DNA of 64,000 nt, taken from positions 169,283 to 233,282 of the forward strand of contig JALIFM010000004.1 of assembly GCA_022867625.1 (NCBI GenBank). Reading direction: 5' to 3'. Origin of the DNA: Lachnospiraceae bacterium NSJ-143 (GTDB lineage: Bacteria > Bacillota > Clostridia > Lachnospirales > Anaerotignaceae). The position numbers and the translations under genes are program-made. Shown in pieces: positions 8,532-19,801 of the stretch. The first letter of the stretch is position 1, and each line of letters begins with the position of its first letter. The notes beneath the pieces are model-generated. The model was not told the origin of the DNA. It searched no databases and saw only the letters and a list, made by a program, of their open reading frames with translations.

Positions 8532-11500
8532 TTACATGCTTTCAAGCTCACTTATATATCTTTCAGACTGGTCAGTTGGCTCAATGCCTATATTGCGGTA
8601 TCTTGGCATACCTGTTCCGGCTGGAATAAGCTTACCAAGTATAACATTTTCCTTAAGACCAATAAGCGGGTCAATCTTTCCTTTTATAGCTGCCTCTGTG
8701 AGTACTCTTGTTGTCTCCTGGAACGAAGCCGCTGAAAGGAATGAGTCTGTAGCAAGTGACGCCTTTGTGATACCAAGGAGCACTCTGCTTCCTTTGGCAG
8801 GCTCAAGGCCCTGCGCTTCCATATCAGCATTGGTATTCTCAAAGGTAAGCCAGTCAACAAGGCTTCCCGGAAGGAATTCCGTATTGCCATTGTCCTCAAT
8901 CTTAACCCTTTTAAGCATCTGGCGCACAATAACCTCAATATGCTTGTCGTTAATCTCAACACCCTGAAGGCGGTAAACCCTCTGTACCTCCTGAATCATA
9001 TAATCCTGTACTCCCCTCAAGCCTTTAATCTTAAGGATATCGTGAGGATTAACACTTCCTTCGGTAATCTCGTCGCCGGCTTCAATATAGTCGCCGTCAA
9101 ACACTTTCAAACGTGAACCGTAAGGTATAAGATAATCCTTTGTCTCGCCTGTCTCAGGGTTTGAAACAGTAACCTCACGCTTTTTCTTAGTATCAGTATA
9201 TGCTACAGTTCCGGCAAACTCAGAAATAATAGCGAGTCCTTTTGGCTTTCTGGCCTCAAAAAGCTCCTCAACTCGAGGAAGACCCTGTGTTATATCGTCT
9301 CCGGCTATACCGCCTGTATGGAATGTACGCATTGTAAGCTGTGTACCAGGCTCACCAATTGACTGCGCGGCTATGATTCCGACAGACTCTCCGATACGAA
9401 CCGTACGTCCGCTTGCCATGTTGGCTCCGTAACACTTGGCGCATATGCCGACCGTTGAGCGGCAGGTAAGTACGGTACGTATAAGAACCTTCTTGATTCC
9501 CGCCTTTTCAACCTTTTCCGCCATATCCATTGTAATCTGAGTATCAGCCGGTACAATAATCTCGTCAGTTTCAGGGTCTCTGATTTCATTAACTGACCAG
9601 CGCCCCCTAATCCTGTCCTGAAGGCTTTCTATAAGCTCATTTCCATCTGTAAAGGCTGAAACCCAAAGTCCCGGAACCTCCTGCTCTTCATCATGGCAGC
9701 AGTCCGCCTCACGTATAATAATATCCTGAGAAACGTCAACAAGCCTTCTTGTGAGGTATCCTGAGTCGGCTGTTCTGAGAGCCGTATCTGTAAGTCCTTT
9801 ACGCGCTCCATGAGCTGATATGAAATACTCAAGAACAGAGAGGCCCTCACGGAAATTAGACTTGATAGGAAGCTCTATTATACCTCCCGATGGGTTAGCC
9901 ATAAGTCCTCGCATACCTGCAAGCTGCTTAATCTGCGCGTTGGAACCACGGGCTCCTGAGTTGGCCATCATGAATATGTTGTTGTATTTTCCAAGACCAG
10001 CAAGAAGCGCTTCTGTAATCTTGTCATTGGCAATATTCCATGCCTCAATTACCTTATTATGGCGTTCCTCATCGGTCATAAGGCCTCGCCTGAATTTCTT
10101 TGTTATCAAATCAACTGCTGATTCCGCTTCTGCAAGGAATTCAGGTTTCTTTTCAGGTATAACCATATCGGATACTGAAACCGTAAGAGCTCCCCTTGTT
10201 GAGAATTTATAGCCGAGGGCCTTAATTTTGTCAATAACAACGGCTGTCTTGGTTGAGCCGCAGCGGTTTATGCAGCGGTAAATGATTTTTCCAATGGCCT
10301 TTTTGTCACAGAGGAAATCAATCTCATACCTGAATTTGTTTTCGTCCTTTGTTCTGTCCACATATCCAAGATTCTGAGGTATAGCCTCATTAAATATGAT
10401 ACAGCCGACAGTTGTTTCAACCATTCTGGACTCTTTCACACCGTCAAACTCAAGTGTCCGTCTTACATCTATAATCTCCTGAAGCTTAATTTCGTGGTTA
10501 TCATAAGCCAGTATTGCCTCAAGCTCATCTTTAAACCTCTTTTTAATCAAATCTCCTGCATGCTTAATTACCGTACCGTTTTCATCCACTACATCCTGCT
10601 CATACCTGTCATTAAAGTCATCGCGTCTGAGTGTAAGGTAATACATACCAAGAATCATGTCCTGTGTAGGAACCGTAACAGGCGCTCCGTCTGAAGGTTT
10701 GAGGAGGTTGTTTGGAGAAAGCATAAGGAATCTGCACTCCGCCTGTGCCTCAACAGAAAGAGGAACATGGACAGCCATCTGGTCACCGTCAAAGTCGGCA
10801 TTATATGCTGTACATACAAGAGGATGGAGCTTAATAGCCCTTCCCTCTACAAGCACAGGCTCAAATGCCTGTATTCCAAGCCTGTGGAGTGTCGGGGCAC
10901 GGTTAAGCATAACCGGATGCTCCTTAATAACACTCTCAAGCACATCCCATACCTCGCTCTGAAGCCTCTCAACCATTCTCTTTGCAGATTTTATGTTATG
11001 AGCTATTCCGTCTTCAACAAGCTTTTTCATAACAAAAGGCTTAAAGAGCTCTATTGCCATTTCCTTAGGAAGTCCGCACTGGTAAATCTTAAGGTCAGGT
11101 CCTACTACAATAACCGAACGGCCTGAATAGTCAACACGCTTTCCAAGAAGGTTCTGCCTGAAACGTCCCTGTTTACCCTTAAGCATGTCTGAAAGCGACT
11201 TAAGGGCACGGTTTCCAGGGCCTGTAACAGGTCTGCCCCTTCTGCCGTTGTCTATAAGTGCGTCAACAGCCTCCTGTAGCATCCTCTTTTCATTTCTTAC
11301 AATAATATCAGGAGCGCCTAAATCAAGAAGCTTTTTAAGTCGGTTATTCCTGTTTATAACCCTTCTGTAAAGGTCATTGAGGTCGCTTGTGGCAAACCTT
11401 CCACCGTCAAGCTGTACCATAGGCCTAAGGTCAGGCGGTATAACAGGTATTACATCAAGAATCATCCACTCAGGCCTGTTGTTTGACATTTTGAACGACT

Positions 11501-12152
11501 CAAGCACCTCAAGCTTTTTGATTATCCTTATACGCTTCTGGCCTGTTGTTTCTGCAAACTGTTTTTTAAGCTCAGCGCTTTCTTTTTCAATATCAATATC
11601 CTGAAGGAGCTTCTTTATAGCCTCCGCGCCCATCTGGGCCTCAAAAGCGCCATAACCGAACTTATCGCAGGCTTCCCTGTATTCCTTTTCTGTAAGAAGC
11701 TGTTTGTACTGAAGCGATGTCTCCTTAGGGTCTATAACAATATAAGACGCAAAGTAGAGTACCTTTTCAAGCGCCCTTGGGCTCATTGAAAGTATAAGCC
11801 CCATTCTGGAAGGTATCCCCTTGAAGTACCATATGTGTGATACAGGGCACGCAAGCTCAATATGCCCCATTCTTTCACGCCTTACTTTCGACTTTGTAAC
11901 CTCAACACCGCAGCGGTCACAGACAATACCCTTATATCTTATTCTCTTGTACTTTCCGCAGTGGCACTCCCAGTCCTTTGTAGGTCCAAAAATCCTTTCA
12001 CAGAAAAGTCCGTCTCTTTCAGGCTTAAGAGTCCTGTAGTTTATTGTTTCAGGCTTTTTAACCTCGCCCCTTGACCATTCGCGAATCTTCTCAGGAGATG
12101 CCAAGCCGATTTTAATAGAATCAAAAACTATTCCCTGTTCTTGAACTGCCAT
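8532..12152 (-). CDS. rpoC: DNA-directed RNA polymerase subunit beta'
   Basis: Catalytic large subunit of RNA polymerase, 1206 aa, typical of Firmicutes without large lineage insertions. The N-terminal zinc ribbon has cysteines 63, 65, 78 and 81. The catalytic magnesium loop NADFDGD is at residues 451-457. A second C-terminal-half cysteine cluster ([13 protein letters not shown]) and the trigger-loop/bridge regions ([19 protein letters not shown]) are intact. It starts at ATG 12152 after GGGGAG, 19 bases behind rpoB, so the two are co-transcribed. The gene is followed by its own terminator. Confidence 0.99.
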   Translation of the reverse strand: MAVQEQGIVFDSIKIGLASPEKIREWSRGEVKKPETINYRTLKPERDGLFCERIFGPTKDWECHCGKYKRIRYKGIVCDRCGVEVTKSKVRRERMGHIELACPVSHIWYFKGIPSRMGLILSMSPRALEKVLYFASYIVIDPKETSLQYKQLLTEKEYREACDKFGYGAFEAQMGAEAIKKLLQDIDIEKESAELKKQFAETTGQKRIRIIKKLEVLESFKMSNNRPEWMILDVIPVIPPDLRPMVQLDGGRFATSDLNDLYRRVINRNNRLKKLLDLGAPDIIVRNEKRMLQEAVDALIDNGRRGRPVTGPGNRALKSLSDMLKGKQGRFRQNLLGKRVDYSGRSVIVVGPDLKIYQCGLPKEMAIELFKPFVMKKLVEDGIAHNIKSAKRMVERLQSEVWDVLESVIKEHPVMLNRAPTLHRLGIQAFEPVLVEGRAIKLHPLVCTAYNADFDGDQMAVHVPLSVEAQAECRFLMLSPNNLLKPSDGAPVTVPTQDMILGMYYLTLRRDDFNDRYEQDVVDENGTVIKHAGDLIKKRFKDELEAILAYDNHEIKLQEIIDVRRTLEFDGVKESRMVETTVGCIIFNEAIPQNLGYVDRTKDENKFRYEIDFLCDKKAIGKIIYRCINRCGSTKTAVVIDKIKALGYKFSTRGALTVSVSDMVIPEKKPEFLAEAESAVDLITKKFRRGLMTDEERHNKVIEAWNIANDKITEALLAGLGKYNNIFMMANSGARGSNAQIKQLAGMRGLMANPSGGIIELPIKSNFREGLSVLEYFISAHGARKGLTDTALRTADSGYLTRRLVDVSQDIIIREADCCHDEEQEVPGLWVSAFTDGNELIESLQDRIRGRWSVNEIRDPETDEIIVPADTQITMDMAEKVEKAGIKKVLIRTVLTCRSTVGICAKCYGANMASGRTVRIGESVGIIAAQSIGEPGTQLTMRTFHTGGIAGDDITQGLPRVEELFEARKPKGLAIISEFAGTVAYTDTKKKREVTVSNPETGETKDYLIPYGSRLKVFDGDYIEAGDEITEGSVNPHDILKIKGLRGVQDYMIQEVQRVYRLQGVEINDKHIEVIVRQMLKRVKIEDNGNTEFLPGSLVDWLTFENTNADMEAQGLEPAKGSRVLLGITKASLATDSFLSAASFQETTRVLTEAAIKGKIDPLIGLKENVILGKLIPAGTGMPRYRNIGIEPTDQSERYISELESM

Positions 12153-12171
12153 TACCTAAAGCTCCCCTCTC

Positions 12172-15100
12172 TTAGTCCTCATCTTCAAAATCTTCATCAT
12201 CAAGAAGCTCCTCATCGAGGATAGCGTCGTCGTATTCTTCTTCCTCAGCTTCGCCTTCTTCTTCCCCGCCAAAAAGGATATCAGTAAGTGCCTCATCCGG
12301 CGCTTCCTCAGTTACATGGAAATCCTTTCTCTTGCGGAAATATTCCTCCTCGTCATCTGCGCCTCTCTCAAAGCCGTCTATATTTACATTGAGGTCGTCT
12401 ATATCGTCTATAGATTCCTTAATCTCAACCTCAGTCTTATCCGCCCTCAGTACACGTATGTCAAGCGCAAGCGACTGAAGCTCCTTAAGGAGAACCTTAA
12501 ATGATTCAGGAACGCCAGGTTCAGGTATATTCTCACCCTTTACTATAGCCTCATAGGTCTTTACACGTCCTACTATATCGTCAGACTTAACGGTAAGTAT
12601 TTCCTGAAGTGTGTAAGCCGCGCCGTAAGCCTCAAGAGCCCAAACCTCCATCTCTCCGAATCTCTGTCCTCCAAACTGTGCTTTTCCTCCGAGAGGCTGC
12701 TGGGTAACAAGTGAGTATGGGCCTGTTGAACGCGCGTGAATCTTGTCGTCAACAAGGTGGTGGAGCTTAAGATAATGCATGAATCCGATTGTAACTCTGT
12801 TGTCAAAGAGCTCTCCTGTTCTTCCGTCTCTAAGCTCAACCTTGCCGTCACGGCTCAGCTTAACGCCTTTCCAATCTTCCCTGTGGTCACGGTTTTCATA
12901 AAGCTCATCATATATTTCACCCTCAAGGAGAGGCTGCCATTTTTGAGAAAATTCTTCCCAAGGAGTATTGGCGTAATCATTTGCCATCTCAAGAGTATCC
13001 ATAATATCAATCTCGTTTGCCCCGTCAAATACCGGAGTGGCCACCTTCCAGCCCAGAACATTGGCTGCAAGGCTGAGATGTATCTCCAATACCTGGCCTA
13101 TATTCATACGTGAAGGTATACCAAGAGGGTTAAGAACTATATCAAGAGGCCTTCCGTTTGGAAGAAACGGCATATCCTCTTTAGGCAGTACCCTTGAAAC
13201 AACACCCTTGTTTCCGTGTCGTCCTGCCATTTTATCACCAACAGAAATTTTACGTTTCTGGGCAATATAAACTCTGACAAGCTGATTTACGCCAGGCCCA
13301 ACATCATCGCCGTTTTCTCTGGTATAAATCTTAACATCTACAATTATTCCGCTTGCTCCGTGAGGAACCCTGAGTGAAGTATCCCTTACTTCTCTGGCCT
13401 TCTCGCCGAAAATAGCTCTGAGAAGCCTTTCCTCAGCTGTAAGCTCAGTTTCACCCTTAGGTGTAACCTTTCCAACAAGTATATCGTTAGGGCGAACCTC
13501 AGCTCCTATGCGGATAATTCCCCTCTCGTCGAGGTCTCTTAACGCATCGTCACCGACATTAGGGATATCCCTTGTTATTTCCTCAGGCCCAAGCTTTGTG
13601 TCCCTTGCTTCAGCCTCATACTCATCTATATGGACCGATGTATAAACGTCTTCCTGAACAAGCCTTTCACTCAAAAGGACTGCGTCCTCGTAGTTATAGC
13701 CTTCCCATGTCATAAAACCTATAAGAGGGTTCTTTCCAAGGGCAAGCTCACCTTTTGATGTAGAAGCTCCGTCTGCTATAATCTGGCCTTCCACAACCTC
13801 ATCTCCAAGGTTTACAATAGGTCTCTGGTTAAGGCAGGTCGACTGGTTGCTTCTCTGATATTTGATAAGCTTGTAAACATCTCTGCCGGTTTTTGTCTTA
13901 ATATCTATCTCGTTTGCAGAAACTCTTTCAACAACACCGTCGCGTTTTGCAACAACACAGATTCCGGAGTCCTTTGCAGTCTTGTATTCCATTCCTGTAC
14001 CTACAATAGGAGACTCAGTAACAAGGAGCGGCACCGCCTGCCTCTGCATGTTGGAACCCATGAGGGCACGGTTGGCGTCGTCATTTTCGAGGAAAGGAAT
14101 GAGCGCTGTAGCTACTGAAACCATCTGCCTAGGCGAAACGTCCATAAGGTCAATCTGGTTTCTGTCTACCTCAATAATGTCCTCTCTGTGACGGCCTGTT
14201 ATCTTTTTATGGAGGAAATATCCATGTTCGTCAAGAGGCTCATTTGCCTGTGCAACATTGTAGTTTTCCTCCTCATCAGCAGTTACATATACATACTTCT
14301 CTGTAACTCTCGGCTGGTCGCCTGTTTTGTCAACAAGTCTGTATGGAGCCTCAATAAACCCATACTCATTTATTCTGGCAAATGTGGCAAGAGAGTTGAT
14401 AAGTCCGATATTAGGACCCTCAGGCGTCTCTATAGGGCACATTCTTCCGTAGTGTGAATGGTGAACATCTCGAACCTCGAATCCGGCCCTTTCCCTTGAA
14501 AGTCCGCCAGGACCAAGCGCAGAAAGTCTTCTTTTATGAGTCAGCTCAGAGAGCGGGTTATTCTGGTCCATAAACTGTGAAAGCTGTGAGCTTCCGAAGA
14601 ACTCTTTAATAGCCGCTGTAACAGGACGCACATTTATAAGTGCCTGAGGCGTAACAATGTCAAGGTCCTGAATTGTCATTCTCTCACGTACAACCCTCTC
14701 CATCCTGGAAAGGCCGATTCTAAACTGGTTCTGGAGAAGCTCTCCTACAGAACGGATACGCCTGTTTCCAAGGTGGTCTATATCGTCAACATTGCCAAAA
14801 CCTGAATCAAGATGAATAACATAATTAATTGAGGCCATTATATCCTCAAATGTTATATGCTTAGGTATAAGGATATGCTTTCTGTCCTTGATTGCCGCCT
14901 CAATTTCCTCTTTTGTGCTGAATTCATCAAGTATATTTTTAAGCTCAGGGTAATAAACCTTCTCCTTTATACCAAGCTCAGCTGATGTAAGGCCGTATTC
15001 TGCAACAAACGGGTCAAGCGATACTGCAAGGTTTGTGAGCACCTTTTTAGGCTTTTCATCTTCTGTGCTGTTAGACTCAATATATACATACCCAGCTCCG

Positions 15101-16071
15101 CTGTCCTGTATTTCATCGCAGAGCCCCATATCAAGCTTCTGGCCTTTCTGTGCTATAATCTCACCTGTCATTGGGTCAATAACGTCCTCAGAAAGGACAG
15201 CGCCGTTGATTCTGTTTCTCAAAGCGAGCTTTTTATTGAATTTATAGCGGCCAACCTTAGCCAAGTCGTATCTTTTAGGGTCAAAGAACATACCATTTAA
15301 AAGGGAGCTGGAGCTGTCAACCGTAGGCGGCTCTCCCGGGCGGAGCTTCTTATATATTTCTATAAGGCCCTCTTCCCTGGACTTACTCGGGTCCTTTTCT
15401 ATAGTTGCCATAATTTTAGGCTCATCGCCGAAAAGCTCAACAATCTCGCTGTCGCTTCCCACACCAAGCGCCCTTATAAGAACTGTAACAGGAACCTTTC
15501 TTGTTCTGTCAACACGTACATAAAATACATCGTTGGAGTCTGTTTCATATTCAAGCCACGCGCCCCTGTTAGGTATAACAGTGGCAGATAAAAGTTTTTT
15601 TCCTACCTTATCAAAATCTGAAGCGTAGTAAATACCCGGTGAACGCACAAGCTGACTTACTATTACTCGCTCTGCTCCGTTTATAACAAACGTACCTGTG
15701 TCTGTCATAAGCGGGAAGTCACCCATAAAGAGCTCCTGCTCCTTAATCTCATCAAGCTCCCTGTTGTTAAGCCTTGCCTTGATTTTGAGCGGAGCCGCAT
15801 AAGTTGCGTCTCTTTCCTTGCACTCCTCTATAGAATACTTAGGCTCGTCGTCAAGAGAAAAGTCAGTGAACTCAAGAACAAGGTTTCCGCTGAAATCGGT
15901 GATAGGGGAAATGTCCTCAAAAGCTTCCTTCAGGCCTTCTTCAAGAAACCACTTGTAGCTGTCTTTCTGCACTTCAATCAAATTAGGCATTTCAAGCACT
16001 TCTTTGATTGTAGAGTAGCTTTTTCTCACACTGTCGCCCATTTTGACAGTATGAATCCTGTTTTTCTTCAT
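12172..16071 (-). CDS. rpoB: DNA-directed RNA polymerase subunit beta
   Basis: Second large RNA polymerase subunit. The start is placed at ATG 16071 ([12 protein letters not shown], 1299 aa), 11 bases after AAGGAG; a GTG at 16083 touches that site and would add four residues. The rifampicin-binding segment ([21 protein letters not shown] and the following SALGPGGL) is wild type at all classic resistance positions. The C-terminus carries an acidic tail rich in Glu/Asp (last ~35 residues), common in clostridial RpoB. The rplJ-rplL pair usually found just upstream is absent; the upstream neighbour is divergent. Confidence 0.98.
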   Translation of the reverse strand: MKKNRIHTVKMGDSVRKSYSTIKEVLEMPNLIEVQKDSYKWFLEEGLKEAFEDISPITDFSGNLVLEFTDFSLDDEPKYSIEECKERDATYAAPLKIKARLNNRELDEIKEQELFMGDFPLMTDTGTFVINGAERVIVSQLVRSPGIYYASDFDKVGKKLLSATVIPNRGAWLEYETDSNDVFYVRVDRTRKVPVTVLIRALGVGSDSEIVELFGDEPKIMATIEKDPSKSREEGLIEIYKKLRPGEPPTVDSSSSLLNGMFFDPKRYDLAKVGRYKFNKKLALRNRINGAVLSEDVIDPMTGEIIAQKGQKLDMGLCDEIQDSGAGYVYIESNSTEDEKPKKVLTNLAVSLDPFVAEYGLTSAELGIKEKVYYPELKNILDEFSTKEEIEAAIKDRKHILIPKHITFEDIMASINYVIHLDSGFGNVDDIDHLGNRRIRSVGELLQNQFRIGLSRMERVVRERMTIQDLDIVTPQALINVRPVTAAIKEFFGSSQLSQFMDQNNPLSELTHKRRLSALGPGGLSRERAGFEVRDVHHSHYGRMCPIETPEGPNIGLINSLATFARINEYGFIEAPYRLVDKTGDQPRVTEKYVYVTADEEENYNVAQANEPLDEHGYFLHKKITGRHREDIIEVDRNQIDLMDVSPRQMVSVATALIPFLENDDANRALMGSNMQRQAVPLLVTESPIVGTGMEYKTAKDSGICVVAKRDGVVERVSANEIDIKTKTGRDVYKLIKYQRSNQSTCLNQRPIVNLGDEVVEGQIIADGASTSKGELALGKNPLIGFMTWEGYNYEDAVLLSERLVQEDVYTSVHIDEYEAEARDTKLGPEEITRDIPNVGDDALRDLDERGIIRIGAEVRPNDILVGKVTPKGETELTAEERLLRAIFGEKAREVRDTSLRVPHGASGIIVDVKIYTRENGDDVGPGVNQLVRVYIAQKRKISVGDKMAGRHGNKGVVSRVLPKEDMPFLPNGRPLDIVLNPLGIPSRMNIGQVLEIHLSLAANVLGWKVATPVFDGANEIDIMDTLEMANDYANTPWEEFSQKWQPLLEGEIYDELYENRDHREDWKGVKLSRDGKVELRDGRTGELFDNRVTIGFMHYLKLHHLVDDKIHARSTGPYSLVTQQPLGGKAQFGGQRFGEMEVWALEAYGAAYTLQEILTVKSDDIVGRVKTYEAIVKGENIPEPGVPESFKVLLKELQSLALDIRVLRADKTEVEIKESIDDIDDLNVNIDGFERGADDEEEYFRKRKDFHVTEEAPDEALTDILFGGEEEGEAEEEEYDDAILDEELLDDEDFEDED

Positions 16072-16308
16072 GGCTTTACTCACTCCTTGATTTATTTGAA
16101 AAACTATGATAAAAACAAAATTACTCCCACAAACAAATTGAGACCTTTGTTTATACCGCCTTTGATCAGCGATAAAACAAAAGTCGTCGTTTTTGGGGGA
16201 ATTATTTAAATTTTCCAGAAACTTTGTAAAAACTGCACCAAATATTTTTTGTTTCAGCCTGCAATTTCTGCAATAATTTCAGCACTTTTTACATTAAAAA
16301 TTTTTCTG

Positions 16309-16337
16309 TTGTATTTCAAGGGGCTCTGTGCTATACT
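16309..16337 (+). promoter_or_regulatory. Promoter of the Cys-motif redox protein
   Basis: TTGTAT, 17 bases, TATACT (16332-16337) with extended -10 TG at 16329-16330. The start is expected near 16344, giving a 134-base leader. Confidence 0.75.
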
Positions 16338-16407
16338 AACAGCATAGCTATTGTGCCCATTTTCTATTTGGTGCTTGGCTGACTTCTCATAAGCATATCA
16401 TTATATG

Positions 16408-16431
16408 GCCTTGTTGTCAAGGCTTTTTTTC
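16408..16431 (+). terminator. Leader terminator (possible attenuator)
   Basis: GCCTTG-(TTGT)-CAAGGC followed by T7, located about 65 bases after the predicted start point and 47 bases before the ATG of the next gene. No other gene ends here, so it would stop transcripts inside the leader unless antagonised. Confidence 0.65.
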
Positions 16432-16477
16432 TTATTATGAAGCGTGGTTTTCTAAATTAATGTTTGGAGGTTAAACA

Positions 16478-16990
16478 ATGTTAAGTGAAGAACTCAAGCA
16501 GAAATTGTACGACACAGGTTTTAACAACGAAGGCACTTACGGCGGATGTTCACAGGGTGTTTTGGGCTCTGTAAAAACAAATCTCGGCCATGTGACAGAA
16601 GAAACATTTACAGCGGCTACGGCTCTTGCCGGCGGTGTTGCCGCAAGCGGCAATACCTGCGGCGCCTGCACAGGCGGAATACTTGCCCTCGGCTCATTTT
16701 TGGGCAGGGATTTTGAAAATTTCGGCACGCCTGAAGGTCTTGCCAACAAAGAAAGGGCTACAGCAATAGGCCGAAAGCTACTTGAAAGGTTTGAGAAGGA
16801 ATACGGTTCCTTTACCTGTGCTGAAATACAGAAAAAGCTTTTTGGCAAGAGCTACAAAATGTATATTCCGGAAGAAAAGGCTGAATTTATCGCCTGCGGC
16901 GGCCATGGCCCTAACGGATGTACAAAGACAGTTGCAAACGCCGCAGTATGGGTTGCTGAAATCCTTGAGGAAGAAGGCCTCCTCGACTGA
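16478..16990 (+). CDS. C_GCAxxG_C_C family redox-active-site protein
   Basis: Small protein (170 aa) of the family defined by spaced cysteines around a GCAxxG-like motif. Here Cys24 lies in YGGCSQG, Cys61/Cys64 in NTCGACTGG, Cys114 in FTCAEI, and two more in ACGGHGPNGC near the C-terminus. The family is thought to bind a redox centre and is often found in anaerobes, but its reaction is not established. The ATG has GGAGG seven to eight bases upstream. It is a single-gene unit between its promoter/attenuator and a strong bidirectional terminator, divergent from rpoBC. Family assignment is fairly sure, function unknown. Confidence 0.8.
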   Translation: MLSEELKQKLYDTGFNNEGTYGGCSQGVLGSVKTNLGHVTEETFTAATALAGGVAASGNTCGACTGGILALGSFLGRDFENFGTPEGLANKERATAIGRKLLERFEKEYGSFTCAEIQKKLFGKSYKMYIPEEKAEFIACGGHGPNGCTKTVANAAVWVAEILEEEGLLD

Positions 16991-17014
16991 TACAACTAAC
17001 TACATAAGTACAAA

Positions 17015-17050
17015 AATGTCCGGCAGCTGAACTCTGCCGGACATTTTTTT
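17015..17050. terminator. Bidirectional terminator
   Basis: AATGTCCGGCAG / CTGCCGGACATT stem with T8 on the plus side and T5 on the minus side; it serves the converging Cys-motif gene and the small membrane-protein gene. Confidence 0.92.
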
Positions 17051-17061
17051 AACCAGTAGAT

Positions 17062-17421
17062 TTATGAATTATTTTTTAAAAGTGCCATACATACCACATG
17101 AAGTATAAATATTATTACCCCCAGAGGTGTAACAGAGCTGAACATAAACCACGACACAAGCGAAAGGTTAATAGCTATTACAAACAGTATCATGGCCTGT
17201 TTTGATAAGTCCTTTTTTAAGTTCACAACAGTCAGTATAAACGCCGCAATTGCTACAATACCCGTTATCATCGGTAAAAAATTACCATAGCCCAATGGCA
17301 TCATGCTGAAATAGCTGTATTTTGCCGAATCTGCCGAAAATTCCATATTTACGCCATACGGCAAAGCCATAAGCAGCACCGATATGCCGGAATATAAAAT
17401 ACAAGCCGTTTTTCTATTCAT
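17062..17421 (-). CDS. Small four-helix membrane protein of unknown function
   Basis: 119 aa with four hydrophobic stretches at about residues 7-23, 47-67, 75-93 and 96-115. The loop between the first two is polar and rich in Ser/Tyr. No family is recognised. The ATG has GAGG about eight bases upstream. It lies 23 bases downstream of the DUF2461 gene on the same strand and could be translated from the same message. Composition matches the neighbours, so there is no sign of transfer. Confidence 0.65.
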   Translation of the reverse strand: MNRKTACILYSGISVLLMALPYGVNMEFSADSAKYSYFSMMPLGYGNFLPMITGIVAIAAFILTVVNLKKDLSKQAMILFVIAINLSLVSWFMFSSVTPLGVIIFILHVVCMALLKNNS

Positions 17422-17444
17422 ACCAAAACCTCATTTTCTGTTAG

Positions 17445-18119
17445 TCAAAAGCTCACATTGCTCATATAGTTTATAACCGGCATAAGGAACAAAAACTGCT
17501 CCAGACAAAAATCAAAAATTTCTCTGGTCAGCACAGCTTCGTTTACAGGTGATGTATACTGAAGGTAAATATTTTTACGCATATACCAGTTGTCTATTAC
17601 TTCGCTTCTCTCTCCCGGAAACCTTTTTTTGTATTTTTCTCCGCAAAGCTTAAATATACTTTCATCATACCTTTTAACAAGCCTCTCAAACTCAGCAGTA
17701 TTAGAGTCTATCTTTTTTCTGAGAGCCTGCATATAAGCCGGCTTAGCGTCATATGTACCCATGCCTATTGTAAAATAGTCCGCTCCTATCTCAAAATAAT
17801 GCACAGGCTTATGCTTCCATTCTCCTGTGTCTCTTTTAAATACAACCCACCGGTGGTCACGGTATGGCTCCTTGTTTTTAGAAAACCGAATGTCACGGTT
17901 TATTCTTGACACGGAAGGTATTGTTTTTATTCCTGTTCTCCTGCACAGCTCCGCATTCATTTCCCGGGCAAAACTATCCATTGGCTCCTTTAACAGGCTG
18001 AAATACCGCTCCCTGTTATTGTCAAACCACTCCCTGTTGTTATTAAATCTCAGCTCAACAAGAAAATCGCTCATCTCCCTGCTGAATCCGTTAAATATAT
18101 CACCTGAGTTTTTAGACAT
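17445..18119 (-). CDS. DUF2461 (TIGR02453 family) protein
   Basis: 224 aa, starting at ATG 18119 (MSKNSGDIFNGFSREM) with AGGTGA upstream. The frame stays open further 5' but that part runs through the upstream terminator, so the longer start is rejected. Family features are the N-terminal LRFNNNREWFDNNRERY block, the INRDIRFSKNKEPYRDH block and the HYFEIG segment, in a soluble alpha/beta protein. The family is widespread, and its biochemical role is not established. It has no close operon partner except the small membrane protein downstream. Confidence 0.85.
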   Translation of the reverse strand: MSKNSGDIFNGFSREMSDFLVELRFNNNREWFDNNRERYFSLLKEPMDSFAREMNAELCRRTGIKTIPSVSRINRDIRFSKNKEPYRDHRWVVFKRDTGEWKHKPVHYFEIGADYFTIGMGTYDAKPAYMQALRKKIDSNTAEFERLVKRYDESIFKLCGEKYKKRFPGERSEVIDNWYMRKNIYLQYTSPVNEAVLTREIFDFCLEQFLFLMPVINYMSNVSF

Positions 18120-18170
18120 TTTTATCACCTTAAATTTTAAATTTATACCCCCAAAATCTGCATGCGGCAG

Positions 18171-18200
18171 AAAAAATAAACCCGGAAACAATATTCCGGG
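18171..18200 (-). terminator. Terminator after the FadR-type regulator
   Basis: CCCGGAA/TTCCGGG stem followed on the minus strand by TTTATTTTTT; separates the regulator gene from DUF2461. Confidence 0.85.
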
Positions 18201-18224
18201 CTAAGACCAGCCGCATTATATGCA

Positions 18225-18923
18225 CTACATACACTGGTGCACAAACTCAAAATGCCTTTCAACCGCCTGCTGGGCAAGGACAGTATCCCTTTTTAATATC
18301 GCATCGTATATGTTCATATGGCATTTGAGAATATCCCTCGCCTTATCGTGCTTCTGCAAAATAACAGAACGGTTAAATTTTACAGTCCTTTCAAGTATAA
18401 ACCCAACATACTCAAGGACCTTTATCAGAACAGTGTTGTTTGACATAGAAAACAGTATGCTGTGGAATTTTACATCAAGGCGCGCTCCCGCGTCTGCGTC
18501 CTCAATTTTTTCTTCCATCTCAAGCAGTATCTCGTGCAGCTCGTTTAACTGGTCAAGATTGCTGTCAGCATTTTTTATCACAAGCTGTATGCCGGCAATT
18601 TCAAGAAGCATACGGAACTCAATAAGGTCATCCTCAGTGTTGCCTTCCTTGAGCAGCAGAGGAAGCACAAGACTTAAAAAAGGCTGTACGTTTAAGTCAG
18701 ACACAAAGGAGCCTTCACCGGGCCTTATATCTACAATGCCCATAATTTCCATTACACTGAGAGCCTCCCTGAGTGACGCCCTGCTTACATCAAGCATTTC
18801 AGCCAGCGTTCTTTCCGGCGGAAGCTTGTCGCCGCACTTAAGGCTTCCCTCACGGATGAGATAGACAATCTGCTCGACGATATTCTTATAGATTTTCTTT
18901 GTTTGTATAGATTTAATTTCCAT
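18225..18923 (-). CDS. FadR-type GntR transcriptional regulator
   Basis: 232 aa. The N-terminal winged helix (residues 5-75: IYKNIVEQIVYLIREG...LPPERTLAEMLDVSRASLREAL...GIVDIRPGEGSFV) is followed by an all-helical FCD ligand domain (about 90-230). In this family FCD domains bind small organic acids, usually through metal-coordinating histidines. ATG with AGGGG upstream and a perfect consensus promoter. It is divergent from the DUF2148 gene, the most obvious candidate target besides itself. The ligand is unknown; relatives answer to lactate, glycolate or sugar acids. Confidence 0.9.
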   Translation of the reverse strand: MEIKSIQTKKIYKNIVEQIVYLIREGSLKCGDKLPPERTLAEMLDVSRASLREALSVMEIMGIVDIRPGEGSFVSDLNVQPFLSLVLPLLLKEGNTEDDLIEFRMLLEIAGIQLVIKNADSNLDQLNELHEILLEMEEKIEDADAGARLDVKFHSILFSMSNNTVLIKVLEYVGFILERTVKFNRSVILQKHDKARDILKCHMNIYDAILKRDTVLAQQAVERHFEFVHQCM

Positions 18924-18970
18924 ATCTTATTCCCCTTAAAACCGACATAAAAACATCCCTTTATTTAATT

Positions 18971-18998
18971 ATTATAAAACTATCAAAAATTTTGTCAA
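18971..18998 (-). promoter_or_regulatory. Promoter of the FadR-type regulator
   Basis: Perfect TTGACA (18993-18998), 16-base spacer and TATAAT (18971-18976) on the minus strand, about 50 bases upstream of the ATG. Confidence 0.8.
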
Positions 18999-19080
18999 TG
19001 TTTTATCCAACTTAAAACAAACTTTACTGCATTTCACACACACAAGTACAGTCTTAACATATAGTTGACACTGTGTTTTA

Positions 19081-19109
19081 TTGATTAAACTAGAAAAAAA
19101 TGTTATACT
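19081..19109 (+). promoter_or_regulatory. Promoter of the DUF2148 gene
   Basis: TTGATT, 17 bases, TATACT (19104-19109) with extended -10 TG. Divergent from the regulator promoter 83 bases away, so one bound regulator could influence both. Confidence 0.75.
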
Positions 19110-19206
19110 AAATAAATAAATTCAATTCTATTGTTTTAGAGCCACTGTCAATTAAACAGCAGCCAAGAATTTGTGCCGGCTGTTTACCATAATATTTTAA
19201 AGGAAG

Positions 19207-19740
19207 GTGTTTAAAATGTTTATACGCGGAAATCAGGCTGAAAAAAATTTACTTCTCTCAGCTGCAGAAAAAATGTGCCTTGCGGCAAGAACAGCTCCCA
19301 AAGCAAAGGGTGTTGATAAAATAGTCACAGGTATAGTAACAAGCGATGAAAAAGATGCTCTGGCAAATGAAATGTTAAGGCTTTTTGAAGAAACCGGTGC
19401 ACCGTTTTATAAAAGGGATTCGCAGAATGTAATGGACAGCGAGGCTGTGGTGCTAATAGGCACAACAGGCGGCGCCAAAGGCCTGAACTGCGGCTTCTGC
19501 GGCTATTGTTCCTGCAAGGAAATGGCTCAGTCAGGCGGTCATTGCGCATTTGATGATATTGACCTGGGCATAGCAATAGGCTCAGCAGTATCTATAGCAG
19601 CAAATGACCGTGTTGATAACCGTGTTATGCTTTCGGCAGGCGTAGCCGCTCAGAACCTCAAAATACTTGGTGACAAAACCTTAAAGATACTTGCCATACC
19701 TCTTTCGGCTACAGGAAAAAGCCCTTATTTTGACAGATAA
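19207..19740 (+). CDS. Ferredoxin-like DUF2148 protein
   Basis: 177 aa, starting at an ATG after AAGGAAGGTG. A cysteine cluster in the middle (LNCGFCGYCSC around residues 97-107, plus a Cys in GGHCAFDD) is the probable iron-sulfur or metal site. The N-terminal ENLLLSAAEKMCLAARTAPKAKG and C-terminal LAIPLSATGKSPYFDR blocks identify the DUF2148 family. This family occurs mostly in strict anaerobes and archaea, with no established reaction. It is a single-gene unit between a good promoter and a bidirectional terminator. Confidence 0.85.
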   Translation: MFKMFIRGNQAEKNLLLSAAEKMCLAARTAPKAKGVDKIVTGIVTSDEKDALANEMLRLFEETGAPFYKRDSQNVMDSEAVVLIGTTGGAKGLNCGFCGYCSCKEMAQSGGHCAFDDIDLGIAIGSAVSIAANDRVDNRVMLSAGVAAQNLKILGDKTLKILAIPLSATGKSPYFDR

Positions 19741-19750
19741 TTAACATTAA

Positions 19751-19787
19751 AAAAAGCTCCCGTTAAGCTTACGGGAGCTTTTTCTTT
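19751..19787. terminator. Bidirectional terminator
   Basis: AAAAAGCTCCCGT / ACGGGAGCTTTTT with runs of T in both directions, between the converging DUF2148 and dacF genes. Confidence 0.92.
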
Positions 19788-19801
19788 TATTCCTGTTTCT
19801 T

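Larger units (their letters stand above)
16072..16477. other. Divergent spacer upstream of rpoB
   Basis: About 400 bases. The plus strand holds a consensus extended promoter and a leader terminator for the Cys-motif protein. On the minus strand a TATAAA near 16154 could serve rpoB but its -35 is poor, so the rpoB promoter is not assigned. No gene is seen. Confidence 0.5.

Noticed and set aside
18120-18191. Longer start of the DUF2461 gene
   Set aside because: The extra codons run through an intrinsic terminator; the ATG at 18119 has a good ribosome site.
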